This document shows positions 26,883-35,763 of a DNA stretch of 64,000 nt, piece by piece. The stretch is from Granulosicoccus sp965214025. Its GTDB lineage: Bacteria; Pseudomonadota; Gammaproteobacteria; Granulosicoccales; Granulosicoccaceae. The notes below the pieces were generated by a model that did not search any database, had not been told where the DNA came from, and worked only from the letters and a program-made list of their open reading frames with translations. Within the stretch, counting starts at the first letter, position 1. Every line of letters starts with the position of its first letter. The DNA lies in contig CBDCAW010000094.1 of NCBI GenBank assembly GCA_965214025.1, forward strand, positions 62,001-126,000. Reading direction: 5' to 3'. The position numbers and the translations under genes are program-made.

Positions 26883-27908
26883 ATGGCTGAACCTTTGACG
26901 GTTGCCATCGACGCGATGAGCGGTGATGGCGGCACCGAGGTGATCGTCGCCGCGTTGTGCCTGGTGCTGGCCCGACGCCGCGACGTGAAGTTTCTGCTGG
27001 TCGGTGATCCCGACATCTTGCGAACTCATATGGGCAATGCGAATCTGCTTGCCGATCATGTGGAGGTTGTGCCCGCGAGTCAGGTGGTCACGATGGACGA
27101 CAGTGCTGCCGTGGCTCTGCGCTCGCGCAAGCAATCCTCCATGCGGCTCGCGATCGATCAGGTGAAGTCCGGAAAAGCCGGTGCCTGCGTCAGCGCGGGG
27201 AATACCGGTGCCCTGATGGCCATCAGCAAGTTCGTACTCAAGACGGTATCCGGCATCGATCGGCCCGCCATCTGCACGACCATACCTGCGATCGACGGTC
27301 ATACGCACATGCTCGATCTCGGTGCGAACATCGATTGCACGGCGGAGCACCTGTTCCAGTTCGCGACCATGGGCTCGATCTTGACGGAAGCCATCGATGG
27401 TGTCTCGCGGCCGAAGATCGGTCTGCTGAACATCGGTACCGAGGTGATCAAGGGTAACGAGCAGGTCAAGGAAGCGGCGAAGCTGTTGCAGGCGAGCGAT
27501 CTGAATTACCAGGGTTTCGTGGAGGGCAACGAGATCTACACCAACCGCGTCGATGTGGTGGTGTGCGATGGTTTCGTCGGTAACGTCTCGTTGAAGACCA
27601 GCGAAGGCGTGGCACGCATGGTGTCTCATTATCTCAAGCAGGAGTTCCTGCGTAGCCGGCGCAACAGGCTTGTCGGCCTGTTGGCGCGGCCGGTGCTGAA
27701 GGCATTCGGGCGCCGTATCGATCCACGGCGTTACAACGGTGCGAGCCTGCTGGGCCTGAAAGGCGTGGTCATCAAGAGCCACGGCAGTGCCGACGCATTG
27801 GCGTTCGCCAATGCCATCGATGTGGCATTGCTGGAAATAGCGAGTGATGTGCCGGCGATGATTGCGCGCCGTCTCGACGAGGCAGTCCAGATGCGTGCGG
27901 TGAGGTGA
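26883..27908 (+). CDS. plsX: Phosphate acyltransferase PlsX
   Basis: 341-aa soluble enzyme that makes acyl-phosphate from acyl-ACP for phospholipid synthesis. Landmarks: VAIDAMSGDGGTEVIVAA, KQSSMRLAIDQVKSGKA, VSAGNTGALMAISKFVL, IDRPAICTTIP, ANIDCTAEHLFQFA, GLLNIGTEVIKGNEQVKEA and VVCDGFVGNVSLKTSEG. Length is normal. The GTGA overlap with fabH shows translational coupling. Confidence 0.97.
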   Translation: MAEPLTVAIDAMSGDGGTEVIVAALCLVLARRRDVKFLLVGDPDILRTHMGNANLLADHVEVVPASQVVTMDDSAAVALRSRKQSSMRLAIDQVKSGKAGACVSAGNTGALMAISKFVLKTVSGIDRPAICTTIPAIDGHTHMLDLGANIDCTAEHLFQFATMGSILTEAIDGVSRPKIGLLNIGTEVIKGNEQVKEAAKLLQASDLNYQGFVEGNEIYTNRVDVVVCDGFVGNVSLKTSEGVARMVSHYLKQEFLRSRRNRLVGLLARPVLKAFGRRIDPRRYNGASLLGLKGVVIKSHGSADALAFANAIDVALLEIASDVPAMIARRLDEAVQMRAVR

Positions 27909-28876
27909 GAACCTGGTCTCGCATCGTGGGCACGGGCGGTTACCTGCCGGAACGAATCGTTACCAACGAGCAGCTGTCGCGTACCGTCGATACGTCCGAC
28001 GAATGGATCGTCTCTCGCACCGGAATTCGTCAGCGGCATATAGCGGCGGAGAATGAATGCACCGTCGATCTGGCGGAAGCTGCCGCGCGGCGCGCGATCG
28101 AGGCCAGCGGGCTGACGATGGAATCCATCGACCTGATCGTCGTTGCCACCACGACCCCGGATCGTGTGTTTCCCAGCACTGCATGCCTGCTGCAGAGCCG
28201 GCTGGGCATTCACGGGTGCCCGGCGTTCGACGTACAGGCGGTCTGCACCGGCTTCGTCTACGCTCTGTCGGTCGCTGACAAGTTTATCCAGACCGGCAGT
28301 GCACGGCACGCGCTGGTTATCGGGGCCGAAACGTTCTCGCGCATCATCGATTGGACCGATCGCAACACCTGTGTGCTCTTCGGTGATGGTGCCGGTGCCG
28401 TCGTTCTCGCCGCGCAGGACTCCCCGGGCATTCATTCTACACACCTGCACGCCGACGGTGACTATGCCGAACTGCTGCATGTGCCGGTGGGTGTGTCCAG
28501 CAACCGAGCGCTGGTCGAGGAAGGGCGTGCCTTCGTGCAGATGGCCGGTAGCGAGGTGTTTCGCATGGCGGTACGCACGCTCGGTGATCTGGTGGACGAG
28601 ACGCTTCAAGCCAATGGGTTCGTTCGTGGCGATGTCGATTGGCTGGTTCCGCATCAGGCCAATATCCGTATCATATCGGCGACTGCCCGCAAACTGGGTC
28701 TATCGATGGATCGTGTGGTGCAGACGGTGGGTAGTCACGGAAATACGTCGGCAGCCTCGATTCCGCTGGCACTCGATACCGCAGTACGTGATGGACGCAT
28801 CGAGCCTGGTCAACTGGTGTTGATGGAAGGCTTCGGCGGCGGATTCACCTGGGGTTCGGCGCTGTTCACCTTCTGA
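27905..28876 (+). CDS. fabH: 3-oxoacyl-ACP synthase III (FabH)
   Basis: 323-aa KAS III that starts fatty acid synthesis by condensing acetyl-CoA with malonyl-ACP. Catalytic triad visible: C114 in DVQAVCTGFVYAL, His in VPHQANIRI, Asn in GSHGNTSAASI. The C-terminal GGGFTWGS loop is intact. GTG start overlapping plsX. In E. coli fabD, fabG, acpP and fabF follow; here the next genes are gacA and uvrC, so the fab cluster is split. Confidence 0.97.
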   Translation: MRTWSRIVGTGGYLPERIVTNEQLSRTVDTSDEWIVSRTGIRQRHIAAENECTVDLAEAAARRAIEASGLTMESIDLIVVATTTPDRVFPSTACLLQSRLGIHGCPAFDVQAVCTGFVYALSVADKFIQTGSARHALVIGAETFSRIIDWTDRNTCVLFGDGAGAVVLAAQDSPGIHSTHLHADGDYAELLHVPVGVSSNRALVEEGRAFVQMAGSEVFRMAVRTLGDLVDETLQANGFVRGDVDWLVPHQANIRIISATARKLGLSMDRVVQTVGSHGNTSAASIPLALDTAVRDGRIEPGQLVLMEGFGGGFTWGSALFTF

Positions 28877-28999
28877 GTACGCGGCGGTTTGAATGGTGGC
28901 CCGAATGGCGACCTCACCGAATGCGCTCAGGGTGGTGACCGGGAGGAACCGCGGCTGCCTGCCTTACCTACCGCCGGGAAGAGATCACTGACAGCAGCC

Positions 29000-29653
29000 A
29001 TGGCCATTGAACCTGAACTCGATGTGCTGGTGGTCGACGACCATGAACTGGTGCGCAGCGGCATGCGCCGACTGCTCGAGGATCATGAAATGATCCGCTC
29101 CATCGATGAGGTCAGCAGTGGCGAGGCCGCAGTCGTCAAGGTGTCGGAACGGCATTATCATCTCGTGTTGATGGACTTCCACCTGCCCGGCATGAACGGC
29201 ATGGATGCGTCCAGGGAGGTGCTGAGCGCTGATCCAACCACGCGCATCGTGATCATCACCGGCACACTGGAGGGCTCTCTGACCCGGCAGCTGCTGGAAT
29301 GCGGTGTAAGTGGCTACGTCACCAAAGGCAGTAGCGCGAATGAAATGAGCGAGGCCATCCGGCACGCGATGCGCAATGAACGCTATCTGTCACGAGATGT
29401 GGCCGACCGGGTGGCACAGGATGCACTGAACGGAAGAGTTGATGATCCGTTCGACTCACTGACGGTGCGTGAGCATGAGATCATCCAGCTGCTGCTCGAC
29501 GGCAAGCGTAACCGGCTCATTGCCGAAAGCCTGTTCATCAGCGAGAAAACCGTGAGCACTCACCGAATCCGCGCCTTCGAGAAGCTTGGAGTGGATACTC
29601 CGGCACAACTGGTACGGCTTGCCATGCGTCATGGGAGGTGGCGTGATGACTGA
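29000..29653 (+). CDS. gacA: Response regulator GacA/UvrY
   Basis: 217-aa NarL/FixJ-type regulator: receiver domain with acidic pair VVDDHELVRSGMRRLL, phosphoacceptor D59 in LVLMDFHLPGMNGM, and switch residues VIITG and GYVTKG; LuxR-type HTH with LTVREHEIIQLLLDGKRN and ISEKTVSTHRIRAFEKLGV. Sequence plus the gacA-uvrC-pgsA gene order identify GacA/UvrY, the partner of the GacS/BarA kinase that drives small RNAs titrating CsrA/RsmA. ATG 29000 (MAIEPELDVLVVDDH) was chosen; the frame is open upstream to 28889 with no homology. Confidence 0.93.
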   Translation: MAIEPELDVLVVDDHELVRSGMRRLLEDHEMIRSIDEVSSGEAAVVKVSERHYHLVLMDFHLPGMNGMDASREVLSADPTTRIVIITGTLEGSLTRQLLECGVSGYVTKGSSANEMSEAIRHAMRNERYLSRDVADRVAQDALNGRVDDPFDSLTVREHEIIQLLLDGKRNRLIAESLFISEKTVSTHRIRAFEKLGVDTPAQLVRLAMRHGRWRDD

Positions 29654-31592
29654 CCAGGACGAGATCGATTCTGTCGAGGAGTCTACCGGGGATTCGCCTG
29701 CCGGCCCTGCGGCCAAGATCATCGATGGCAGTCATAAAGCGCACGAGGCCGAGTCTGCATTCGATCCAAAGGCCTTCCTGCGTACCGTTACCGACCGCCC
29801 GGGCGTGTACCGCATGCTTGATCGTCACGGCGAGATTCTCTACGTGGGCAAGGCAGGCAACCTGAAGAATCGCCTGTCGAGCTACTTCCAGAAAACGCTC
29901 GACAATGCCAAGACGCGCGCGATGGTAGCGCAGATCTGCGATGTGCACACGGCGATCACGGCCAGCAACGCCGAGGCGCTGTTGCTGGAGCACAACCTGA
30001 TCAAGGAGCATCGGCCTCGCTACAACGTCGTGCTGCGCGACGACAAGAGCTACCCGTACGTCTTCATCTCGACGCGCGACGACTACCCACGCGTCAGCTA
30101 CCAGCGCGGCGCTCGTCGGCAGAAAGGCAAGTACATCGGTCCCTACCCGAGCGCGGGTGCCGTGAAGCGATCGCTGAGCCTTGCCCAGAAACTGTTTCGG
30201 GTGCGCCAGTGCGAGGACAGTTACTTTCGCAACCGTTCTCGACCATGCTTGCAGTATCAGATCGGTCGCTGCACCGCCCCGTGCGTGAACCACATCTCGA
30301 AGGAAGATTATGCAAGCGATGTCGGTATGACGGTCAAGCTGCTGGAGGGCAAGTCGAACGAGGTGATGGCGGACCTGGCAACGCGCATGGACGAAGCTTC
30401 AGCCGCCCTGGATTTTGAACGTGCAGCGAAGCTGCGCGACCAGATCGGCAGCCTGAAGGCGGTCGGTGACATAGGTAGCAGCATGGATGATCAGGGAAAC
30501 GTCGACTATGTGGCCGCAGTGACCCAGGGTGGGCAGAGTTGCGTGCAGGTTTTTCTGGTGAGAAATGGGGTCAATCTTGGCAACAAGGCATTCTATCCGG
30601 CCACTCCGGCCGGCAGTACCGATGCAGATGTGTTGAATGCCTTCGTCTCGCAATTCTATCTCGAACATGAGATGCCACGTGAGATCGTCACGGCGAAGGC
30701 CATCGAGGATGCCGAGCTGCTGCAGGAGGTATTCACCGCTCGGCACGGCGCGAAGGTATCTATCTTGCACAAGGTGCGGGGCGAGCGCGCCAGGATGCAA
30801 GCGCTGACCGTCACCAACGCCGAGATCGCGCTGGCCGCACGGCTGGCTTCGCGCTCCGGAATGGCCGCGCGGCTGGACGCGGTGCGCAAGCTTGCCGATC
30901 TGGACGACGCGCCGGGGCGCATGGAATGTTTCGATATCAGCCACACCATGGGCGAGGCCACCGTGGCCTCCTGTGTGGTCTTCAACGCCGAAGGTCCCGC
31001 GAAAGCAGAGTATCGCCGTTTCAACATCGAAGACATCACGCCGGGAGACGATTACGCCGCCATGCGGCAGGCTCTTCGGCGCCGATACACGCGAATGCTC
31101 AAGGAGCAAAGAGACTTGCCGGACATCCTGTTCATCGACGGCGGACGTGGGCAGATAGGTGTTGCGCTGGAAGTGGTGGCAGAGCTGCAGATCAGCGGCA
31201 TGCAGGTCATCGGCGTCTCCAAGGGGCCTGACCGGCGGCCCGGCGATGAAACGTTGATCCTGTGCAACCAGCAACGTGAACAGCAGTTGAGCAGCGATTC
31301 GCCCGCGCTGTTGCTCATTCAGCAGATTCGCGATGAAGCGCACCGCTTCGCGATTACCGGCCACCGTGGCAGGCGGGCGAAGAAGCGCCAGAGCTCATCG
31401 CTGGAAGACATTGCCGGGCTCGGGCCGAAACGGCGCAAGCAGCTACTGACACATTTCGGTGGGCTGCAACGGCTGCGCAAGGCAGGGGTGGAGGATATTG
31501 CATCCGTACCTGGCATCAGCACGACGCTGGCAGTGGCGGTCTACGATGAGCTGCACCCCGGTGCCAGGACCACTGACAAGTCTGGTGTGTGA
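29646..31592 (+). CDS. uvrC: Excinuclease ABC subunit C
   Basis: 648-aa nuclease making both incisions in nucleotide excision repair. The GIY-YIG domain is seen as GVYRMLDRHGEILYVGKAGN; SKDTGPY-like KGKYIGPYPSAGAVK and the Cys-rich CLQYQIGRCTAPCV follow; UVR motif ALDFERAAKLRDQI; RNase H-like nuclease domain with MECFDISHTMGEATVAS and FIDGGRGQIGVA; tandem HhH at the end (IAGLGPKRRKQLLTHFGG and IASVPGIS). ATG 29646 follows GGGAGGTGGCGTG and overlaps gacA by 8 nt. It has about 30 extra N-terminal acidic residues. Confidence 0.97.
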   Translation: MTDQDEIDSVEESTGDSPAGPAAKIIDGSHKAHEAESAFDPKAFLRTVTDRPGVYRMLDRHGEILYVGKAGNLKNRLSSYFQKTLDNAKTRAMVAQICDVHTAITASNAEALLLEHNLIKEHRPRYNVVLRDDKSYPYVFISTRDDYPRVSYQRGARRQKGKYIGPYPSAGAVKRSLSLAQKLFRVRQCEDSYFRNRSRPCLQYQIGRCTAPCVNHISKEDYASDVGMTVKLLEGKSNEVMADLATRMDEASAALDFERAAKLRDQIGSLKAVGDIGSSMDDQGNVDYVAAVTQGGQSCVQVFLVRNGVNLGNKAFYPATPAGSTDADVLNAFVSQFYLEHEMPREIVTAKAIEDAELLQEVFTARHGAKVSILHKVRGERARMQALTVTNAEIALAARLASRSGMAARLDAVRKLADLDDAPGRMECFDISHTMGEATVASCVVFNAEGPAKAEYRRFNIEDITPGDDYAAMRQALRRRYTRMLKEQRDLPDILFIDGGRGQIGVALEVVAELQISGMQVIGVSKGPDRRPGDETLILCNQQREQQLSSDSPALLLIQQIRDEAHRFAITGHRGRRAKKRQSSSLEDIAGLGPKRRKQLLTHFGGLQRLRKAGVEDIASVPGISTTLAVAVYDELHPGARTTDKSGV

Positions 31593-31825
31593 GTTGGTCG
31601 GCGTTGATGAAGATTGCCGTGGGCCTTGCAAGCGATGTCGATGCCGAAATGCGTCAGTGTCGCGCGGGAGGGTCGGTAGCGCATTCGCCTCATGATGTCA
31701 TGGCAAGGATGCACTGCCCCATCGGGCCGACTTGCGAAGCGCTTCCGGACGCGGTGGCGGAATACTGCCAGACTAGTGCTTGGCTGGACAAACGGTCGTA
31801 GATGCGACCAGACCCACGGAAATCA

Positions 31826-32389
31826 ATGAAGCACAATATTCCGACCCTGCTGACGCTGCTTCGCATCGTCCTGTTACCCGTCATCTGCGTGGTGTTCTAT
31901 CTACCCTACGACTGGGCACGCCCGTTGTCTTGCCTGATCTTCACGGTCGCGGGAATCACCGACTGGCTCGATGGTTACCTGGCCCGCAAGTGGCAACAGG
32001 AGAGCCGCTTCGGAGCCTTCCTGGACCCCGTGGCCGACAAGTTGATGGTAGCCACGGTTCTCATTTTGATGGTCGAGTTCGACAACAGTCCCTGGTTGAC
32101 CATTCCCGCCGTCGTGATCATCGGCCGCGAGATCACGATCAGTGCACTTCGCGAATGGATGGCGGAGATGGGGCAGCGCGGCAAGGTTGCCGTCGGATGG
32201 ATGGGAAAGGTCAAGACCACCGCTCAGATGGTATCGCTGGGAATGCTTCTGTACCTGCACGACCTGTTCGGTATTCCGATCTACCAATTGGGAACCCTCG
32301 TGCTCCTGGTGGCCACCGTACTCACCATCTGGTCGATGGTCGAATACATGCGAGCAGCCTTCCGCGAGACAGGGGCGCCTGAAAGCTAG
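31826..32389 (+). CDS. pgsA: CDP-diacylglycerol-glycerol-3-phosphate 3-phosphatidyltransferase
   Basis: 187-aa membrane enzyme committing CDP-diacylglycerol to phosphatidylglycerol synthesis. The CDP-alcohol phosphotransferase motif DGx2ARx8Gx3Dx3D is complete in DGYLARKWQQESRFGAFLDP followed by VADK. N-terminus NIPTLLTLLRIVLLP is typical. ATG 31826 is preferred over 31802 because the homology begins there and GGA lies just upstream. About 230 bp separate it from uvrC, unlike the tight uvrC-pgsA spacing in many relatives. Three minus-strand tRNA genes run into its 3' end. Confidence 0.95.
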   Translation: MKHNIPTLLTLLRIVLLPVICVVFYLPYDWARPLSCLIFTVAGITDWLDGYLARKWQQESRFGAFLDPVADKLMVATVLILMVEFDNSPWLTIPAVVIIGREITISALREWMAEMGQRGKVAVGWMGKVKTTAQMVSLGMLLYLHDLFGIPIYQLGTLVLLVATVLTIWSMVEYMRAAFRETGAPES

Positions 32390-32398
32390 TTCGCCAAA

Positions 32399-32483
32399 TG
32401 GTGCCCGGGGCCGGACTTGAACCGGCACGACCGAGGTCGAGGGATTTTAAGTCCCTTGCGTCTACCAATTTCGCCACCCGGGC
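32399..32483 (-). tRNA. tRNA-Leu(TAA)
   Basis: 85-nt class II tRNA including encoded CCA. Acceptor GCCCGGG pairs with CCCGGGC; anticodon arm AGGGA-CTTAAAA-TCCCT gives TAA; long variable arm; T-arm with GGTTCAAGTCC. It is the last of three co-oriented tRNA genes (Gly-Cys-Leu). Confidence 0.96.
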
Positions 32484-32506
32484 CTGGATGGGCTTTGTGA
32501 CGAAGA

Positions 32507-32580
32507 TGGAGGCTGAGCCCGGAGTCGAACCGAGGTAAACGGATTTGCAATCCGGTGCATAGCCACTCTGCCACTCAGCC
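32507..32580 (-). tRNA. tRNA-Cys(GCA)
   Basis: 74-nt cloverleaf with encoded CCA. Acceptor GGCTGAG/CTCAGCC; anticodon loop TTGCAAA gives GCA; T-loop GGTTCGACTCC. Lies between tRNA-Gly and tRNA-Leu, as in the glyW-cysT-leuZ cluster of E. coli. Confidence 0.96.
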
Positions 32581-32713
32581 GATGCCTGGAAACCCGGCTC
32601 GAACACCGGGTGAGGAGGACGCCCGAAAGGGATGCACTCCAGACAAGTCAACGGTGCAGAGTTCACCGCGACAAACCCGAATGATTCGGGCAACCAAAGA
32701 AAGGAACGATATC

Positions 32714-32789
32714 TGGAGCGGGAAACCGGGTTCGAACCGGCGACCTCAACCTTGGCAAGGTTGCGCTCTACCAACTGAGCTATTCCCGC
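32714..32789 (-). tRNA. tRNA-Gly(GCC)
   Basis: 76-nt cloverleaf with encoded CCA. Acceptor GCGGGAA/TTCCCGC; D-arm AGCTCAGTTGGTAGAGC; anticodon loop TTGCCAA gives GCC; T-arm GGTTCGAACCC. First gene of the cluster, 12 nt downstream of the promoter-like -10. Confidence 0.97.
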
Positions 32790-32801
32790 ATCGAGCCACG
32801 T

Positions 32802-32830
32802 ATTTTGGCGGCGAGGACGTCAGCTGTCAA
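32802..32830 (-). promoter_or_regulatory. Promoter of the Gly-Cys-Leu tRNA cluster
   Basis: Minus strand TTGACA (32830-32825), 17-nt spacer, CAAAAT (32807-32802). The -35 is a perfect consensus and the tRNA-Gly 5' end lies 12 nt downstream of the -10. A GC-rich stretch suitable as a stringent discriminator is not obvious. Confidence 0.65.
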
Positions 32831-32942
32831 TGACTTCGTCGCACTTTTTCCATCAATCCACATTCGGTTCGTCTACGCTGAGCGTGCGGTTCGTCGATTC
32901 GGCTTTTTCATCAGACCGATCGAAGGGCATATCAACCTCAAA

Positions 32943-33032
32943 CTGCGTCTACTGCGTCTACTGCGTCTACTGCGTCTACTGCGTCTACTGCGTCTTCTGC
33001 GTCTACTGCGTCTACTGCGTCTTCTGCGTCTT
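32943..33032. repeat. 9-bp tandem repeat CTGCGTCTA/CTGCGTCTT, ten copies
   Basis: Ten consecutive copies from 32943; seven are CTGCGTCTA and three (copies 6, 9, 10) are CTGCGTCTT. The right end forms the C-terminus and stop codon of the minus-strand hydrolase gene: the T variant reads AAG (Lys), the A variant reads TAG (stop). Confidence 0.95.
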
Positions 33033-33986
33033 CTGCAGTACAAACCCTTCCAGGCGCCGAGCGATATCCGCGCTACGCGTATGATGGAGCGCATGACCTG
33101 CGCCACGGTAATCGTACCGCTCACTTTGCGGTATCTGCCTCATCAGCCGTGCACTGTGATTCCAGGCAGGAACGATCGTGTCTTCAGCGCCTGTCAACAG
33201 CAGCAAGGGCTGCGAAATCGTAGGGTAGCGCCTGGCCTGATCGATCAGAAACTCGCTGAGCCGGGTCAGGTCCAGCGCGTTGTGTCGAAAGCTGCCCGGC
33301 CTGAGAGACAGGGTCACGCCGGTTAGCTGCACGTAGTTCTTCGGCACCGGCTCCGGTGCGAATACACCGGCGATGGCCGCATCCAGCCCGAGGCGCCCGC
33401 CGGGTTCCACGTACTGCCAGACGAAAGGAAGCCCGAGTATCGGCCGGGCCGCCTGCTCGGCGTGCCAGGCGGAACCACCTTCCCAGGGGTGACTCGCACC
33501 TGCAAGCAGCACCCCGGCGACGACATGTCGTGCTTCATCGAGCAGGCCGGCAAGCACGACCGAACCGCCCCAGGAATGTCCGACCCATACCGCGCGCTTC
33601 ACACCAAGCTTCGTCACTGCCCGGCGGATGAGCTGCGCCTGACGGGTAGGGGAGGCCCACTCGACATCAACCGGGCTCTCGCTGTAACCATGCCCGGGTC
33701 GGTCGACCAGTATCACGCGATGATCGCTCGACAAGGCGGGCAGCAGGCTCGCCCGCATGTCCAGCAGGCTGGTGCTGGCACCGTGGATGAGTACCAGCGG
33801 TAGGCCACTTGCGCCCGAGTTGCCATTGTCGAGCAAATGCATGCGAACACCATCGACCGACACGAACCTGCCGACCGGCGGGTGCTCACGTTCGGTGAGC
33901 CAACCGAGCACCCAGGTGTTCAGAACCAACCCGACGTTGATGACAAGCACGGCTACCAGAAGCCAACGGAAGAAGCGATGAGCCAT
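33012..33986 (-). CDS. Membrane-anchored alpha/beta hydrolase
   Basis: 324-aa alpha/beta-fold hydrolase with an N-terminal membrane anchor (FFRWLLVAVLVINVGLVLN). Nucleophile elbow GHSWGG (about residues 137-142), oxyanion HGAS, acid in LLTGAEDTIVPAW and His in YRGAGHALHHT form the expected triad. Closest in feel to lipases/epoxide-hydrolase-like esterases; substrate unknown. The last seven residues (QKTQKTQ) and the TAG stop are encoded by the 9-bp repeat at 32943-33032. Confidence 0.86.
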   Translation of the reverse strand: MAHRFFRWLLVAVLVINVGLVLNTWVLGWLTEREHPPVGRFVSVDGVRMHLLDNGNSGASGLPLVLIHGASTSLLDMRASLLPALSSDHRVILVDRPGHGYSESPVDVEWASPTRQAQLIRRAVTKLGVKRAVWVGHSWGGSVVLAGLLDEARHVVAGVLLAGASHPWEGGSAWHAEQAARPILGLPFVWQYVEPGGRLGLDAAIAGVFAPEPVPKNYVQLTGVTLSLRPGSFRHNALDLTRLSEFLIDQARRYPTISQPLLLLTGAEDTIVPAWNHSARLMRQIPQSERYDYRGAGHALHHTRSADIARRLEGFVLQKTQKTQ

Positions 33987-34233
33987 GAGTTACCGAGCGG
34001 GAATGTTCCTCCCTCATGATAGTGACTGAACCCGCGAATATCCTATTGGATGACCACTAGCCGCTATACTGGTCGGGTTATCAAGCAAGGGCTGCCCGTC
34101 CGGAAATCTTCGGCTCGGGCGTGCCCGTTATCCATCATTCTCAAATCGAAGCCCACCTGTGGTCCGTTCACTTGACACCTTCTGGTCAAGCAGGCCGGAG
34201 CCTGTGGTGCTACCGGTCTTACCCGAGGAACTC

Positions 34234-35751
34234 ATGAACGGTACCGATCCGAGCCTTGTCGATCCTGGTACCGTTTTCTCCGTCGCCGGGTTGCTGTACG
34301 CCTTGATGGCGATCGCCGGCGGCCTGCATGTGGTGCTGAACAAGCGCAATGAATCCTCGGCGCTGACCTGGCTCGGCATCATCGTCCTGTCGCCGTTCTT
34401 CGGTGTGGCCCTGTACTGGCTGTTCGGCATCAACCGCATTCGCCGCCGTGCCGTGGCGGAGCTGCAGATTCGTGCGCCGTGCGAATTCACCTCTCTGGAA
34501 GGCGGGCACGAGCACATCATCGATACGAACGGGGGGCCATGGGAGGAGTTCATGCGCCTGGGCATGGCGATTCACAGTGCGCCCTATCTCAAGGGCAACA
34601 CCATCGAGCCGTTCGTCAACGGTGATGCCGCGTATCCCGCCATGATTCACGCGATCGATGCCGCGCGTCACAGTGTGGTGCTGTCGAGCTACATCTTCGA
34701 GTACGACGCGGCGGGAAAGCGTTTCGTCGAGGCGTTGGTATCTGCACGGCAGCGTGGGGTCGAGGTACGCGTATTGATCGACGGTGTCGGCGTCGGCTAC
34801 GGCTTCAGCCTGGTCCGGGCAGACCGGGTGCTGCGCCGGCGCGGCGTCAAGACCGCGCGCTTCCTGTCGACACTATCCACCAGTGGTACGCGCTTCATCA
34901 ACTTGCGCAACCATCGCAAGATTCTCGTCGTCGACGGGCAGCTGGCGTTCATGGGTGGCATGAACATTCGAGCGAACAATCTGCTTGAGACCGCGACCCG
35001 ACACGCAACCCGCGACGTACATTTCCGTATCTTCGGTCCGGTCGTCAATCAGATCCAGGCCGTGTTTGTGGATGACTGGGAGTTCGCCTCGCAGGAACGC
35101 CTGCGGCTGCCGGCGTATCGCTCGGATGCCGATGGTGACGCGACGCGCCGGCGGCTTGCCGAACCCCGGCCGACAGTTGCCAACGCAGAGCAGGCTTCAG
35201 GGAGAGTCGTGGCCCGAGTGCTTCTCGATGGCCCTGACGACAACTATCTGAAGTTGCAGCTGACGATTGTCGCGGCCGTCAATCAGGCACAGGAGCGGGT
35301 GAGGGTGGTGACGCCGTACTTTCTTCCCGACCGCATCATCTACCAGGCCCTGCAGATGGCGGTATTGAGAGGGGTGAAGGTGGAGGTCCTGATTCCATCG
35401 AAGAACAACCTGCCACCGGTGGACTGGGCGATGCGTGCGAACGAGGATCGGTTGTTGAAACAGGGCGTGAAGATCTGGCGCACACCGCCACCGTTCGATC
35501 ACAGCAAGCTATTTCTGGTCGATCGCGACTGGGCGTTGATCGGTTCGAGCAACTGGGATGCACGCAGTCTGGAGCTGAACTTCGAGATCAATCTCGAATG
35601 CTATGATGCCGCCTTCAATCGGCAGGTAGACGACCTGTTCACGCAGAAGCAGGCGGCGGCAGTGCCGGTATCGATCGAAAGTGGGGCGAGCACGGGCCTG
35701 CTCCTGCAGCTGCGTAACAACTTCTTTCGGCTGTTCTCACCGTACCTGTGA
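34234..35751 (+). CDS. cls: Cardiolipin synthase (phospholipase D family)
   Basis: 505-aa membrane enzyme joining two phosphatidylglycerols. Two N-terminal helices (VFSVAGLLYALMAIAGGLHVV and LTWLGIIVLSPFFGVALYWLF) are typical of ClsA-type proteins. Two HKD motifs: NHRKILVVDGQLAFMGGMN and DHSKLFLVDRDWALIGSSN. ATG 34234 was chosen because GAGGAA lies about 7 nt upstream; in-frame ATG 34159 adds 25 unlikely residues. With PgsA and PgpA it completes the anionic phospholipid route encoded in this window. Confidence 0.93.
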   Translation: MNGTDPSLVDPGTVFSVAGLLYALMAIAGGLHVVLNKRNESSALTWLGIIVLSPFFGVALYWLFGINRIRRRAVAELQIRAPCEFTSLEGGHEHIIDTNGGPWEEFMRLGMAIHSAPYLKGNTIEPFVNGDAAYPAMIHAIDAARHSVVLSSYIFEYDAAGKRFVEALVSARQRGVEVRVLIDGVGVGYGFSLVRADRVLRRRGVKTARFLSTLSTSGTRFINLRNHRKILVVDGQLAFMGGMNIRANNLLETATRHATRDVHFRIFGPVVNQIQAVFVDDWEFASQERLRLPAYRSDADGDATRRRLAEPRPTVANAEQASGRVVARVLLDGPDDNYLKLQLTIVAAVNQAQERVRVVTPYFLPDRIIYQALQMAVLRGVKVEVLIPSKNNLPPVDWAMRANEDRLLKQGVKIWRTPPPFDHSKLFLVDRDWALIGSSNWDARSLELNFEINLECYDAAFNRQVDDLFTQKQAAAVPVSIESGASTGLLLQLRNNFFRLFSPYL

Positions 35752-35763
35752 CGTGATCAGTCC

